8,357 bases of DNA from Chloroflexota bacterium (GCA_026389735.1 JAPLHH010000063.1:1-8357); one strand, 5' to 3'; positions 1 to 6,820 are shown, numbered from the stretch's first letter. Notes: generated by a model not told the origin, from the letters alone. Numbers and translations are program-made.

Positions 1-1063
1 CGATGCCGTGGGCAGGCATCGTGGCGCTGGTTTGGGAGGAGGTCATGATGAACGAGAGCAGACATTGAACCAGATATTAGTAGAAATGGACGGCTTCGAT
101 AGCAGCACCAACGTTATTGTTCTGGCGGCTACTAACCGTCCCGATATCCTCGACCCGGCTCTGTTGCGACCTGGTCGCTTCGACCGCCACGTCGTCATTG
201 ACCAGCCAGATATAAATGGTCGCAAAGCTATCCTCGACGTTCATGCTAAGGGTAAACCTTTGGCTAAAGACGCCGACCTGGAGGTAATAGCTAAACAGAC
301 TCCCGGTTTCAGCGGTGCCGACTTGGCCAATTTAATCAACGAGGCAGCTATCCTGGCAGCCAGGCGCGACCGCAAAGACATCGGGACTAAGGAACTGGAG
401 GATTCCATTGACCGCGTTATCGCTGGTCCGGAAAAGAAGGGGCGAGTAATAAATCAGAAGGAAAAGGAAATGATCGCCTACCATGAAACGGGACATGCCC
501 TAGCCGCTAAAATGTTGCCCAACGCTGACCCAGTACATAAAATCTCTGTCGTAGCTCGGGGAATGATAGGAGGCTGGACCCGCTTTCTGCCAACTGAGGA
601 TCGCCACCTGTGGACACACTCCCAGTTTGACGATAGACTGGCAGTAAGCCTGGCCGGGCGAGCCGCCGAAGAGATTATCTTTGGTGAAGTGAGCACTGGG
701 GCCCAGAATGATTTGGAACAGTCAACTAATCTTGCCCGGAAAATGGTGACCGAATACGGAATGAGCGACAAGCTAGGTCCACGCACCTTCGGTAAACGAG
801 AAGAGCTGATTTTCCTCGGTCGTGAAATCCATGAGCAGCGCAATTACGGTGACAAGGTGGCCGATGAAATCGATAACGAGGTTAAGGCGCTCATTCAGCA
901 TGCCTATGACACTGCTAAGAAAATATTAACCGAGAATAAAGAAAGGCTAAAGCTGGTTGCCGAGCACCTCATCGCCAAGGAGACCATAGAAGAAGCCGAG
1001 TTTGAAGCACTGCTCAAAGAGCCTTTGCCTTCGTCCCAATTACAAGCCACTCCGGCCTCCTAA
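1..1063 (+). CDS. ftsH: ATP-dependent zinc metalloprotease FtsH (5' end cut by window edge)
   Basis: Membrane-anchored AAA+ protease that unfolds and degrades membrane and regulatory proteins as a hexamer. The reading frame is open from base 2; the first visible residues, DAVGRHRG, directly follow the Walker B acidic pair, so the transmembrane segments, Walker A and most of Walker B lie outside. Visible are the second region of homology (ATNRPD from about 128, arginine fingers at 167-169 and 176-178), the AAA lid, and the M41 peptidase: zinc motif HETGH at 482-496 and the third zinc ligand Asp at 710-712 inside TGAQNDLE. The C-terminal helical region ends normally, with no truncation. Two small departures from the usual family text are GGWT where GGYT is common and VVARG where a proline usually precedes RG. 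The GTG at base 8 is an internal valine codon, not a start. It is convergent with the prenyl synthase gene. The identification is very secure. Confidence 0.97.
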   Translation, partial: DAVGRHRGAGLGGGHDEREQTLNQILVEMDGFDSSTNVIVLAATNRPDILDPALLRPGRFDRHVVIDQPDINGRKAILDVHAKGKPLAKDADLEVIAKQTPGFSGADLANLINEAAILAARRDRKDIGTKELEDSIDRVIAGPEKKGRVINQKEKEMIAYHETGHALAAKMLPNADPVHKISVVARGMIGGWTRFLPTEDRHLWTHSQFDDRLAVSLAGRAAEEIIFGEVSTGAQNDLEQSTNLARKMVTEYGMSDKLGPRTFGKREELIFLGREIHEQRNYGDKVADEIDNEVKALIQHAYDTAKKILTENKERLKLVAEHLIAKETIEEAEFEALLKEPLPSSQLQATPAS

Positions 1064-1094
1064 AAGGCATGCAAATACTAGCGTGTGGAAAGAG

Positions 1095-1113
1095 ATCCGG
1101 GAAAATTCCGGAT
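1095..1113 (+). terminator. Possible weak terminator hairpin after ftsH
   Basis: ATCCGG (1095-1100) and CCGGAT (1108-1113) form a perfect 6-bp arm around an A-rich loop, 31 bases after the ftsH stop. No T-run follows on either strand, so this is not a textbook intrinsic terminator. It could mark a transcript end or be only the edge of the adjacent repeat element. Confidence 0.3.
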
Positions 1114-1290
1114 ACTAATTCCTAAACTCTAAACAAATACAAAAACCAAAAGTTAAAAATCAAAATGACAAATAAAAATGCAAAATTTTTATGGCTTGTT
1201 ATTTAGACTCAAAACAGTTCAAACCCGTCCTTTTTGACTTTTGACTTGTCATTTTGCATTTTCATATTTGACTTTTACATTTCCCTCAGT
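1112..1290. repeat. AT-rich intergenic inverted-repeat element (copy 1)
   Basis: This very AT-rich block fills the convergent gap between ftsH and the prenyl synthase gene. CAAAATGACAA (1161-1171) is exactly complementary to TTGTCATTTTG (1246-1256), and AAAATGCAAAA (1175-1185) to TTTTGCATTTT (1252-1262). The two right arms overlap, so only one pairing can form fully at a time. The left edge ATACTAATTCCTAAAC (from 1112) matches the left edge of the element at 5391 at 25 of 34 positions when aligned without gaps. There is no coding potential and no transposase. It resembles non-autonomous, MITE- or REP-like intergenic repeats seen in many environmental bacterial genomes; that family assignment is from memory. 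Confidence 0.6.
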
Positions 1291-1298
1291 CTGTCCGC

Positions 1299-2261
1299 CT
1301 ACTTCCGCCGTTCAATAATGTAGGCAGCCAATTCTAATAATGACTGACGTGCGCTATTATCCGGAAGCTTCTCCAAAGCCTGGCGGGCTCGGGAGCAAAA
1401 TTCCGCAGCCAATGCCAGGCATTCATCTATAACCGACGAATTCCGAATCTTTTCCACAGCCAGCGCCACGCTTTCCGCATCCTTCTTTTCAACAATGCTC
1501 TTTATAAGGTTATCCTCAGGATAAGATTCAGCAAACAATATTGATGGCAAGGTCATTGTCCCTTCGCGCAAATCAGAACCTACTGGCTTACCCAGTTCAT
1601 CTTCTTCACCAACAAAGTCCAGAACATCATCCACAATCTGAAAGCCCATCCCAAGATTATGACCATAGTCCCTCATTGCAGCAATGGCTTCTTCAGGAGC
1701 CTGACTTAAAACAGCTCCCGACTCAGTTGCCGCCGAGAAAAGACAAGCTGTCTTGGCACTTATCCAGTCAAAATAATGCTCACGAGCCCGTTTCAAGTCG
1801 AAGCTAACACCTGTTTGCCTTAATTCACCACCGGAAATAGTCATAAGCGTCTGGGAAAAAAGCTTTACCACCCTCAAGTTGCCAGTGCTCGCCGCAAGAC
1901 TGCCGGCCTTGGCAAAAAGATAATCACCGAGAAGCAGAGCCCTGTTTTCACCCCAGGCACAGCTGACTGTTGGCCTACCACGGCGAACCGGCGAATTATC
2001 CACAATATCATCATGAACTAACGTAGCAGTATGGAGAAGTTCTATCGCCGCCGCCATCGGAATAAGTAGAGCAGGTTCATAGACATAAAACTTGCCGGAG
2101 AGCAGAGTAAGGGCTGGCCGAATTCGTTTGCCGCCATTCTTCAAGGTATACGTCAGTAGCTGGGCAAGTAACGGAAACTCAGAATCAGCTATCTCTTCTA
2201 AGCTTCGCTCGCCTTTCTCGAGGTCGTCTTTAACGGGCTTATAGATATCACTAAGATTCAC
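1299..2261 (-). CDS. Long-chain polyprenyl diphosphate synthase (all-trans, IspB/HepT-like)
   Basis: A trans-isoprenyl diphosphate synthase that adds isopentenyl units to an allylic primer, most likely to make the side chain of a respiratory quinone. The 320 residues match the family's usual length. Motifs in order are GKRIRP (44-49), the first aspartate-rich motif DDIVD (84-88), GGELRQ (144-149), the second aspartate-rich motif DDVLD (211-215) and GKPVGSDLREG (225-235). Small residues (A79, T80) stand just before the first motif instead of the aromatic residues that stop chain growth in farnesyl or geranylgeranyl synthases. This suggests a long product (C30 to C40 or more), but the exact length cannot be read. 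It starts with GTG; the Shine-Dalgarno match is weak (CTGGG). The start lies 5 nt after the metG stop, so translation is probably coupled to metG. Family certain, product length inferred. Confidence 0.93.
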   Translation of the reverse strand: MNLSDIYKPVKDDLEKGERSLEEIADSEFPLLAQLLTYTLKNGGKRIRPALTLLSGKFYVYEPALLIPMAAAIELLHTATLVHDDIVDNSPVRRGRPTVSCAWGENRALLLGDYLFAKAGSLAASTGNLRVVKLFSQTLMTISGGELRQTGVSFDLKRAREHYFDWISAKTACLFSAATESGAVLSQAPEEAIAAMRDYGHNLGMGFQIVDDVLDFVGEEDELGKPVGSDLREGTMTLPSILFAESYPEDNLIKSIVEKKDAESVALAVEKIRNSSVIDECLALAAEFCSRARQALEKLPDNSARQSLLELAAYIIERRK

Positions 2262-2266
2262 TTTGA

Positions 2267-3931
2267 CTACCCAGATCCCAGTCGCTTTGTTTCCTCATTG
2301 ACAATGCTGTCATCTAGCTTATGGAACAGTGGCTCCGGCGGCGGGAGCTTCTGCCCTGACACCGGCGATTGAAACCGCCAACCGACTGTCTCGATACTGC
2401 CATCGAAGCCAAGGAACTTATGAAGCTTTTCAGAACTGAAAGGCAAAAACGGGTAAAGAATAGTCTTCAAAGCCGAAAGCACCGACAACGCTATATAGAT
2501 AGCTGTAGCTGAAGCCTGGCTGTCCTGCTTAATGGCTTTCCAAGGAGCTTTGTCATCAAGGTACCGGTTAGCCTCCTGAGCTAGCGACATAGCTGCCTTA
2601 ATTCCTTCTTTGAAATGGCAATGGTAAAGAAGCCTGTCAACGTCATCCAGCGCCGCCTGAGCCTTAGCCAGAAGACCTTGATCTTGATAGTCAAACTCTC
2701 CTGGTGTCGGTACTGCCCCATTGAAATTGCGGTAGTTAAAGGTGAGAACGCGATGAGCTAAATTACCATAGGTAGCTACCAGCTCATCATTATTGCGACG
2801 GAGGAATTCACGCCAGGAAAAATCAGTATCTCCAGTTTCCGGCATATTTATAGACAGGAGATAACGCAGCGGATCCGGGTCATATTTGTCTAAATAGTCA
2901 GGAAGCCATACTGCCCAGTTGCGACTGGTAGAAAGCCGCTTGCCTTCGATGGTCAGAAATTCATTAGCCGGGATATCGTAGGGAAGGCTAAGACCACCAT
3001 ATCCCATCAGCATAGCCGGCCAGATAAGCGTATGGAAAGGGATATTGTCCTTGCCGATAAAGTAAAAGCTCTTGGCATCGCCGCTCCAGAAAGGCTGCCA
3101 GGCTGCAGCATCACCGTGTGACTTTGCCCACTCCTTGCTTGCCGAAAAATAACCGATGACGGCTTCAAACCAGACATAGATGCGCTTGTTCTCAAATCCA
3201 GGTTGGGGCACAGTGACACCCCAATCTATATCACGAGTAATCGCCCGGTCTTTAAGCCCGCCCTCCAGAAAGCCTAAGGTGAAATTCAGCACATTTTGAC
3301 GCCAGTGAGTCTGTTCTTTAACCCAGGATTTCAGCCTGTCCTCAAAGGCGCTGAGGCGAAGAAAGAAATGCTCGGAAACCTCAAAGCGTGGAGTGGCAGA
3401 ACAAAGGCGACAGCGAAGGTCAAGAAGGTCGCTGGGATTCATAGTCCGTCCACATTCATCACACTGGTCACCTCGCGCCTGCGGAAAGTGGCAGTAGGGA
3501 CAGGTACCTTCAACATAGCGGTCAGGCAGAAAGCGTTGGCACTGCGGACAATAGGCTTGAGGCATAGCATCCTTGTAAATATAGCCTTCATCCAGCAGCT
3601 TAAGAAAAATATCATGGGTGGTCTGGGTGTGGTTCGGCGTGCCGGTGGTAGTAAACAAGTCCCAGGATATGCCCAACCTCTGCCAGCAATCGAGGAACCC
3701 CTTGTGGTATCGGGCTACTATCTCCTTGGGAGACTTCTTCTCTTGCTCGGCGCGTAAGGTAATCGGCGTCCCATGCTGGTCACTACCCGAAACCATCAAC
3801 ACCTTATTACCCTTAAGACGATGATACCGGGCAAAGATATCCGCCGGCAGGTACGCCCCAGCGATATGCCCCAGATGCAGCGAACCATTGGCATAAGGCC
3901 AGGCAACTCCAATGAAAATAGTCTCAGCCAA
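2267..3931 (-). CDS. metG: Methionyl-tRNA synthetase, short form without C-terminal tRNA-binding domain
   Basis: Charges tRNA-Met with methionine in the cytoplasm. In 554 residues it shows the class I catalytic core: HIGH-type HLGH at 19-22, the connective insert with four CxxC pairs (C128/C131, C144/C147, C157/C160, C174/C177), which predicts two zinc knuckles, FIGKDNIPFH at 291-300, and the KMSKS-loop equivalent RLSTS at 332-336. An anticodon-binding helical domain follows; the extra C-terminal domain (about 100 residues) of longer MetG proteins is absent. The loop lacks the second lysine of KMSKS. Similar loops (KFSSS-type) are known to me from actinobacterial MetG, so the enzyme is probably active. 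The start is TTG at 3931: GAGG at 3939-3942 lies 7 nt upstream, an in-frame TGA lies 18 nt upstream, and the family N-terminus begins here. First gene of a two-gene unit with the prenyl synthase. Confidence 0.97.
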   Translation of the reverse strand: MAETIFIGVAWPYANGSLHLGHIAGAYLPADIFARYHRLKGNKVLMVSGSDQHGTPITLRAEQEKKSPKEIVARYHKGFLDCWQRLGISWDLFTTTGTPNHTQTTHDIFLKLLDEGYIYKDAMPQAYCPQCQRFLPDRYVEGTCPYCHFPQARGDQCDECGRTMNPSDLLDLRCRLCSATPRFEVSEHFFLRLSAFEDRLKSWVKEQTHWRQNVLNFTLGFLEGGLKDRAITRDIDWGVTVPQPGFENKRIYVWFEAVIGYFSASKEWAKSHGDAAAWQPFWSGDAKSFYFIGKDNIPFHTLIWPAMLMGYGGLSLPYDIPANEFLTIEGKRLSTSRNWAVWLPDYLDKYDPDPLRYLLSINMPETGDTDFSWREFLRRNNDELVATYGNLAHRVLTFNYRNFNGAVPTPGEFDYQDQGLLAKAQAALDDVDRLLYHCHFKEGIKAAMSLAQEANRYLDDKAPWKAIKQDSQASATAIYIALSVLSALKTILYPFLPFSSEKLHKFLGFDGSIETVGWRFQSPVSGQKLPPPEPLFHKLDDSIVNEETKRLGSG

Positions 3932-3965
3932 TTCTATGCCTCGCAGTCACGGTTTTAACTTTTGG

Positions 3966-3974
3966 ATTGTATCA
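3966..3974 (-). promoter_or_regulatory. Putative extended -10 promoter of metG
   Basis: On the minus strand this reads TGATACAAT: an extended -10 TGn followed by TACAAT (5 of 6 to consensus). Transcription would start near 3959, about 28 nt before the TTG start, leaving room for the GAGG ribosome site. A TTGAAT at 3992-3997 is a possible -35 but the spacing (20 nt) is too long, which an extended -10 may tolerate. Based on pattern matching only. Confidence 0.45.
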
Positions 3975-4001
3975 CAGATTATTAAAAAAGTATTCAACTG
4001 T

Positions 4002-4191
4002 ACGGACAGACCTTCAGGTCTGTCCGTTGCCTTATCGCTCTCGGACAGAGGCTGTCCAAAAACTCTAAGTGACAATCCGTCTCTCCCGGTTTGTGGGGAA
4101 AATTATCGCTCATTGGTGATACAGTTTAAACATGTAGCCCCGACCCTTTAGTGTCGGGACTACATTTTCGGACAGGTCTAAAGACCTATCC
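4002..4191. repeat. Cluster of four hairpins, three with a GGACAG-type core
   Basis: Four palindromes stand in the gap between metG and the small cysteine protein gene. (1) 4002-4027: perfect 11-bp stem ACGGACAGACC with loop TTCA. (2) 4043-4057: 6-bp GGACAG/CTGTCC with a 3-base loop. (3) 4134-4163: 11-bp arms GTAGCCCCGAC and GTCGGGACTAC with one mismatch. (4) 4170-4191: 10-bp arms GGACAGGTCT and AGACCTATCC with one mismatch and loop AA. None is followed directly by a T-run on the minus strand, so classical intrinsic termination is not supported, though hairpins 3 and 4 sit where the rsmI unit should end. The shared core in three of four points to a dispersed palindromic repeat family (REP-like). 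A 9-mer TTATCGCTC also occurs twice (4032-4040, 4103-4111). Confidence 0.7.
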
Positions 4192-4215
4192 CTACGTTCA
4201 TTTTAGTCAGAGAAT

Positions 4216-4434
4216 TCAGGAGCCTGAATCTAGACTTGTCGGGAAAAAGGTCAGCACCTGTTCGCCCTTTTCCTTTACATGAGCAGCGTAGCCTTTGATT
4301 AAACAACATTCTACGCAGAAACGTGTCTTCTCATCCTCCTTCTCCTCCATGAGCAAATACCGCTGCCCTTGCTCAATGAGGCGCTGACAACCGTCACATT
4401 TAATTTCGCCTACAGCAACACATCCGCGATTCAT
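4216..4434 (-). CDS. Small CxxC/CxxC putative zinc-binding protein
   Basis: A 72-residue protein of unknown function. It has CDGC (13-16) and CVECC (40-44), two cysteine pairs 23 residues apart, consistent with one zinc ribbon or treble-clef-like site; C5 and C44 are extra cysteines. Between them is a charged stretch rich in Glu and Lys (about 29-38), and the tail has no recognisable motif. I chose ATG at 4434 over the TTG 6 nt upstream because AGGAG lies 7 nt before the ATG. That ribosome site is formed by the last codons of rsmI (AAA GGA GAT TGA), and only 2 nt separate the rsmI stop from this ATG, so the two are almost certainly co-translated. A role linked to rRNA or ribosomes is only a guess by context. 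No signal peptide or membrane segment is visible. Confidence 0.78.
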   Translation of the reverse strand: MNRGCVAVGEIKCDGCQRLIEQGQRYLLMEEKEDEKTRFCVECCLIKGYAAHVKEKGEQVLTFFPTSLDSGS

Positions 4435-4436
4435 TT

Positions 4437-5258
4437 TCAATCTCCTTTAGTCACCCTTAACCACGCTTGATAAAGTTTCCTTTTCGACACACCGCTGGCT
4501 TCAGACAATTGGGCTACTGCTTCCTTAGCACCAGCTCCCTGCTGATAAAGCTTACGTAGTTCCTTTTCAATTTGCTTACTGACTTCAGGCTCCTCCTTCG
4601 TTTTACCTTCAATGACCAGGGTAAACTCACCCTTAGGCTGAGCAAAATGCTCTATCGCCTGGCTCAATCTGCCCCTAAACACTTCCTCATAAACCTTGGT
4701 AAGCTCACGACAGACTGCCACTTTCCTATCCCCAAAGACCTCCATAGCATCATTCAGCGTCTCCAAAAGCCGATGCGGAGCCTCAAAAGCAACCATAGTC
4801 CACGGTTCATCCGCCACAGACTTAAAAAGACGTCGCCTGGCTCCCTGACGGCGGGGCAAAAAGCCGATATAAAGAAACTGATTAGCCGGCAACCCGGAAA
4901 CCACCAGAGCCGTTATCACCGCCGAGGCACCGGGAACGGGCACAACAGGAATCCCGCGCTCAATAGCTGCGGCAATAAGCTCATAGCCAGGGTCGCTCAA
5001 TCCTGGCATGCCCGCTTCGGAGACCAGAGCTACATCTTTTTCCTTAAGGCAGTCCAGGAGATAACCAAGCTTAGCCCGCTTATTATGCTCATGATAGCTG
5101 GTCAGCGGCGTCTTTATATCATAAACATTGAGCAACTGGCGTGTGGTACGCGTATCTTCAGCAGCAATCAACTCAACCTGTTTCAACAAACGCAGAGCTC
5201 GCAGAGAAATATCTTCCAAATTGCCAATCGGTGTAGCTACAACATATAGTATAGGCAC
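4437..5258 (-). CDS. rsmI: 16S rRNA (cytidine-1402 2'-O)-methyltransferase RsmI
   Basis: Uses S-adenosylmethionine to methylate the ribose of C1402 in 16S rRNA, a decoding-centre modification. The 273 residues match family length. Visible are the tetrapyrrole-methylase-fold N-terminus YVVATPIGNLEDI (5-17), AAEDTRTTRQLL (32-43), the glycine-rich SEAGMPGLSDPG (80-91), VPVPGASAV (106-114), GFLPRRQGARRR (132-143), and the C-terminal RsmI-type helical domain (about 241-267). In the 80-91 motif, Glu and Met replace the more usual Asp and Thr (SDAGTP), a mild variation. The start is GTG at 5258, preceded by AAGGCG as ribosome site. It is the first gene of a unit with the small cysteine protein and is divergent from guaB3. 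Confidence in function is high. Confidence 0.96.
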   Translation of the reverse strand: MPILYVVATPIGNLEDISLRALRLLKQVELIAAEDTRTTRQLLNVYDIKTPLTSYHEHNKRAKLGYLLDCLKEKDVALVSEAGMPGLSDPGYELIAAAIERGIPVVPVPGASAVITALVVSGLPANQFLYIGFLPRRQGARRRLFKSVADEPWTMVAFEAPHRLLETLNDAMEVFGDRKVAVCRELTKVYEEVFRGRLSQAIEHFAQPKGEFTLVIEGKTKEEPEVSKQIEKELRKLYQQGAGAKEAVAQLSEASGVSKRKLYQAWLRVTKGD

Positions 5259-5274
5259 AATTCAATCGCCTTAA

Positions 5275-5303
5275 ATTATAGCCTACCTTTGCAAATGGGT
5301 CTA
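5275..5303 (-). promoter_or_regulatory. Putative sigma-70-type promoter of rsmI
   Basis: On the minus strand TAGACC (5298-5303, 4 of 6 to TTGACA) is separated by exactly 17 nt from a perfect TATAAT (5275-5280). The predicted start of transcription, about 5268, is only about 10 nt from the GTG at 5258, so the leader would be very short and would start inside the AAGGCG ribosome site. Confidence 0.5.
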
Positions 5304-5333
5304 GCCTAAAGACGCTAAATCGAGAACATTTAC

Positions 5334-5364
5334 TGTCATTGCGAGCGAATTGAAGGCATCTCAC
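5334..5364. repeat. Degenerate copy of a dispersed 'CATTGCGAGCGAA' intergenic repeat
   Basis: The text TGTCATTGCGAGCGAATTG followed by AAGGCATCTCAC resembles a short repeat scattered through many environmental bacterial genomes (GTCATTGCGAGCGAAGCGAA-type). Only one copy lies in this window, so the assignment comes from memory of the motif. It has no coding role. Confidence 0.45.
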
Positions 5365-5390
5365 CTCGACTCCTTGGACAGAAATTATAA

Positions 5391-5520
5391 ATACTAAACC
5401 CTAAGTCCTAAACAACATCAAAATTCAAATTTCCAAATTCGAAGGCTCTGTGTTGTGGTCATTGGTATTTTGGGGTTTTGAATTTGTTTAGGGCTTAGAA
5501 ATTCGAATTTGGTATTTTCT
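5391..5520. repeat. AT-rich interleaved inverted-repeat element (copy 2)
   Basis: Lies in the divergent gap between rsmI and guaB3. The arm at 5401-5423 is complementary to 5476-5498 at 20 of 23 positions. CCAAATTCGAA (5433-5443) is perfectly complementary to TTCGAATTTGG (5502-5512). Arms run in the order L1-L2-R1-R2, so the two pairings cross and cannot form one simple hairpin. The left edge ATACTAAACCCTAAG resembles the left edge of the element at 1112. No ORF or transposase is associated. The rest of the gap (5521-5600) shows nothing I can name. Confidence 0.65.
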
Positions 5521-5604
5521 GTAGAATAACCGCGAGGCTTCAACTGTTCACGAAAATAGAGCCGCTCGTTGCAACAAGATGAATACCAAGAACAAGCACC
5601 TCCC

Positions 5605-5634
5605 TTGACTTCAAGTCCTTATCTTTGTTATAGT
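5605..5634 (+). promoter_or_regulatory. Putative promoter of guaB3
   Basis: TTGACT (5605-5610) and TATAGT (5629-5634) are separated by 18 nt, both 5 of 6 to the sigma-70 consensus. Transcription would begin near 5641, giving a leader of about 20 nt with GGAG (5650-5653) 8 nt before the ATG at 5662. No riboswitch fits in so short a leader. Confidence 0.6.
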
Positions 5635-5661
5635 CTGCAACAATAACCTGGAGACAGAAAC

Positions 5662-6813
5662 ATGGCTATCCACAAATTCAAAGAGATGGAACGCGCTTAC
5701 GGCTTTGAAGAAGTTGCACTTGTCCCCGGTGACACAACCATCAATCCCGACCAGACAGATATAGACTTTACCATCGGAAACTGTACCTTCTCCATCCCTA
5801 TTCTAGCTGCAGCTATGGACGCGGTAGTTGACCCGAACTTTGCCATTCTCCTGCATAAGCTTGGCGGACTCGCAGTGCTCAACCTGGACGGTATCCAGGC
5901 AAGATATAAAAAGCCCGAGGAGATTCTAGCTCAAATTGTTCAAGCCCCTGATACTGAGGTCACCTCGCTGCTCCAGAAGATATATACCCAGCCCATTAAA
6001 GAGGAGCTTATCGGCGAGCGTATCCAGACAATAAAACGGGCTGGAGCTACCTGTGCCGTCTCACTAATCCCGTCCAATACTAAGCAACTGGCCCCAGTCG
6101 CCAAAGAAGCCGGCGCCGATATACTTGTCATCCAATCTACAGTCACCACCGCCCGTCATATCTCCAAAAGCTACCGCGGGCTTATCTTCTCCGAGCTATG
6201 CCAAACAGTAGCCATGCCAATTATAGTCGGCAACTGCGTCACCTATAGTGCTGCCCTCGAACTAATGAGAACCGGCATCGACGGTATGCTCGTTGGCGTT
6301 GGCCCAGGAGCTGCCTGCACTACCAGAGAAGTCCTCGGCGTCGGCGTTCCACAAGTAACCGCAACCATGGATTGCGCCGCTGCCCGGGAAACCCACTTCA
6401 AGGAAACCGGCAAATATGTGGCAGTAATTACTGACGGCGGTATCCGCACCGGCAGCGACCTGTGCAAGGCCTTCGCCTCAGGAGCTGACGCCGTTATGCT
6501 CGGGTCAATTATGGCACAGGCCGCAGAAGCCCCGGGGAAAGGCTATCACTGGGGAATGTCCCACCCTCACCCTACATTGCCCAGGGGCACAAGAATCAAG
6601 GCAGGCATCCGGGCTCCGCTAAAACAGCTCCTTTTTGGCCCTACCTCGGCAACTGATGGCACTGAGAATTTCGTCGGTGCTCTGCGCACGGCGATGGGGG
6701 TCTGTGGCGCCCTCACTATCAAGGACATGCACAAGGTCAAGATGGTAATCGCCCCAGCCATAAAGACCGAAGGCAAGTATTTCCAGGCAATGCAGGGGAT
6801 GTGCTCGGGCTAG
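5662..6813 (+). CDS. guaB3: GuaB3-family IMP dehydrogenase-related protein (no CBS domains)
   Basis: A TIM-barrel protein of the IMP dehydrogenase/GMP reductase superfamily, acting on purine nucleotides in the cytoplasm. The barrel shows AAAMDAVVDP (49-58), the catalytic cysteine loop GPGAACTTREVLGVGVPQ (214-231, Cys219) and the phosphate-binding ITDGGIRTGSD (256-266). At 383 residues it is shorter than typical GuaB (about 490), and no room exists for the paired CBS domains between barrel strands; the alanine pair before Cys219 also differs from the GPGSICTTR of standard GuaB. These traits fit the GuaB3 subfamily of actinobacteria and cyanobacteria, for which IMP dehydrogenase activity has been reported in a cyanobacterium. 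Whether a standard guaB exists elsewhere cannot be seen. Start ATG with GGAG 8 nt upstream and its own promoter. It ends 7 nt from the convergent exporter gene. Confidence 0.9.
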   Translation: MAIHKFKEMERAYGFEEVALVPGDTTINPDQTDIDFTIGNCTFSIPILAAAMDAVVDPNFAILLHKLGGLAVLNLDGIQARYKKPEEILAQIVQAPDTEVTSLLQKIYTQPIKEELIGERIQTIKRAGATCAVSLIPSNTKQLAPVAKEAGADILVIQSTVTTARHISKSYRGLIFSELCQTVAMPIIVGNCVTYSAALELMRTGIDGMLVGVGPGAACTTREVLGVGVPQVTATMDCAAARETHFKETGKYVAVITDGGIRTGSDLCKAFASGADAVMLGSIMAQAAEAPGKGYHWGMSHPHPTLPRGTRIKAGIRAPLKQLLFGPTSATDGTENFVGALRTAMGVCGALTIKDMHKVKMVIAPAIKTEGKYFQAMQGMCSG

Positions 6814-6820
6814 AAACTGT

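Noticed and set aside
1112..1290. AT-rich repeat block considered as a replication origin or CRISPR-like array
   Set aside because: There are no DnaA-box clusters, no regularly spaced direct repeats and no spacers; the structure is inverted, not tandem.
3296..3757. 153-codon open frame on the + strand inside metG
   Set aside because: Antisense shadow of a well-conserved synthetase; no recognisable domain.
4002..4027. Perfect hairpin as an intrinsic terminator of the rsmI unit
   Set aside because: On the minus strand the stem is followed by ACAGTTGAATAC before any T-run, so the U-tract is about 13 nt too far; it also lies beside the metG promoter.
3912..4151. 79-codon + strand frame reaching into the hairpin array
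   Set aside because: Its sequence runs through the palindromes and carries no ribosome site; a translation of repeat DNA.
4572..5249. 225-codon open frame on the + strand opposite rsmI
   Set aside because: It is antisense to a clear family member, has no ribosome site, and its composition (rich in Arg, Gln, Asn, Leu) is that of a reverse-strand shadow.
5173..5364. 63-codon minus-strand frame upstream of rsmI (MRCLQFARND...)
   Set aside because: The N-terminus is the translation of the dispersed CATTGCGAGCGAA-type repeat, a well-known source of false genes, and the rest overlaps rsmI in another frame.
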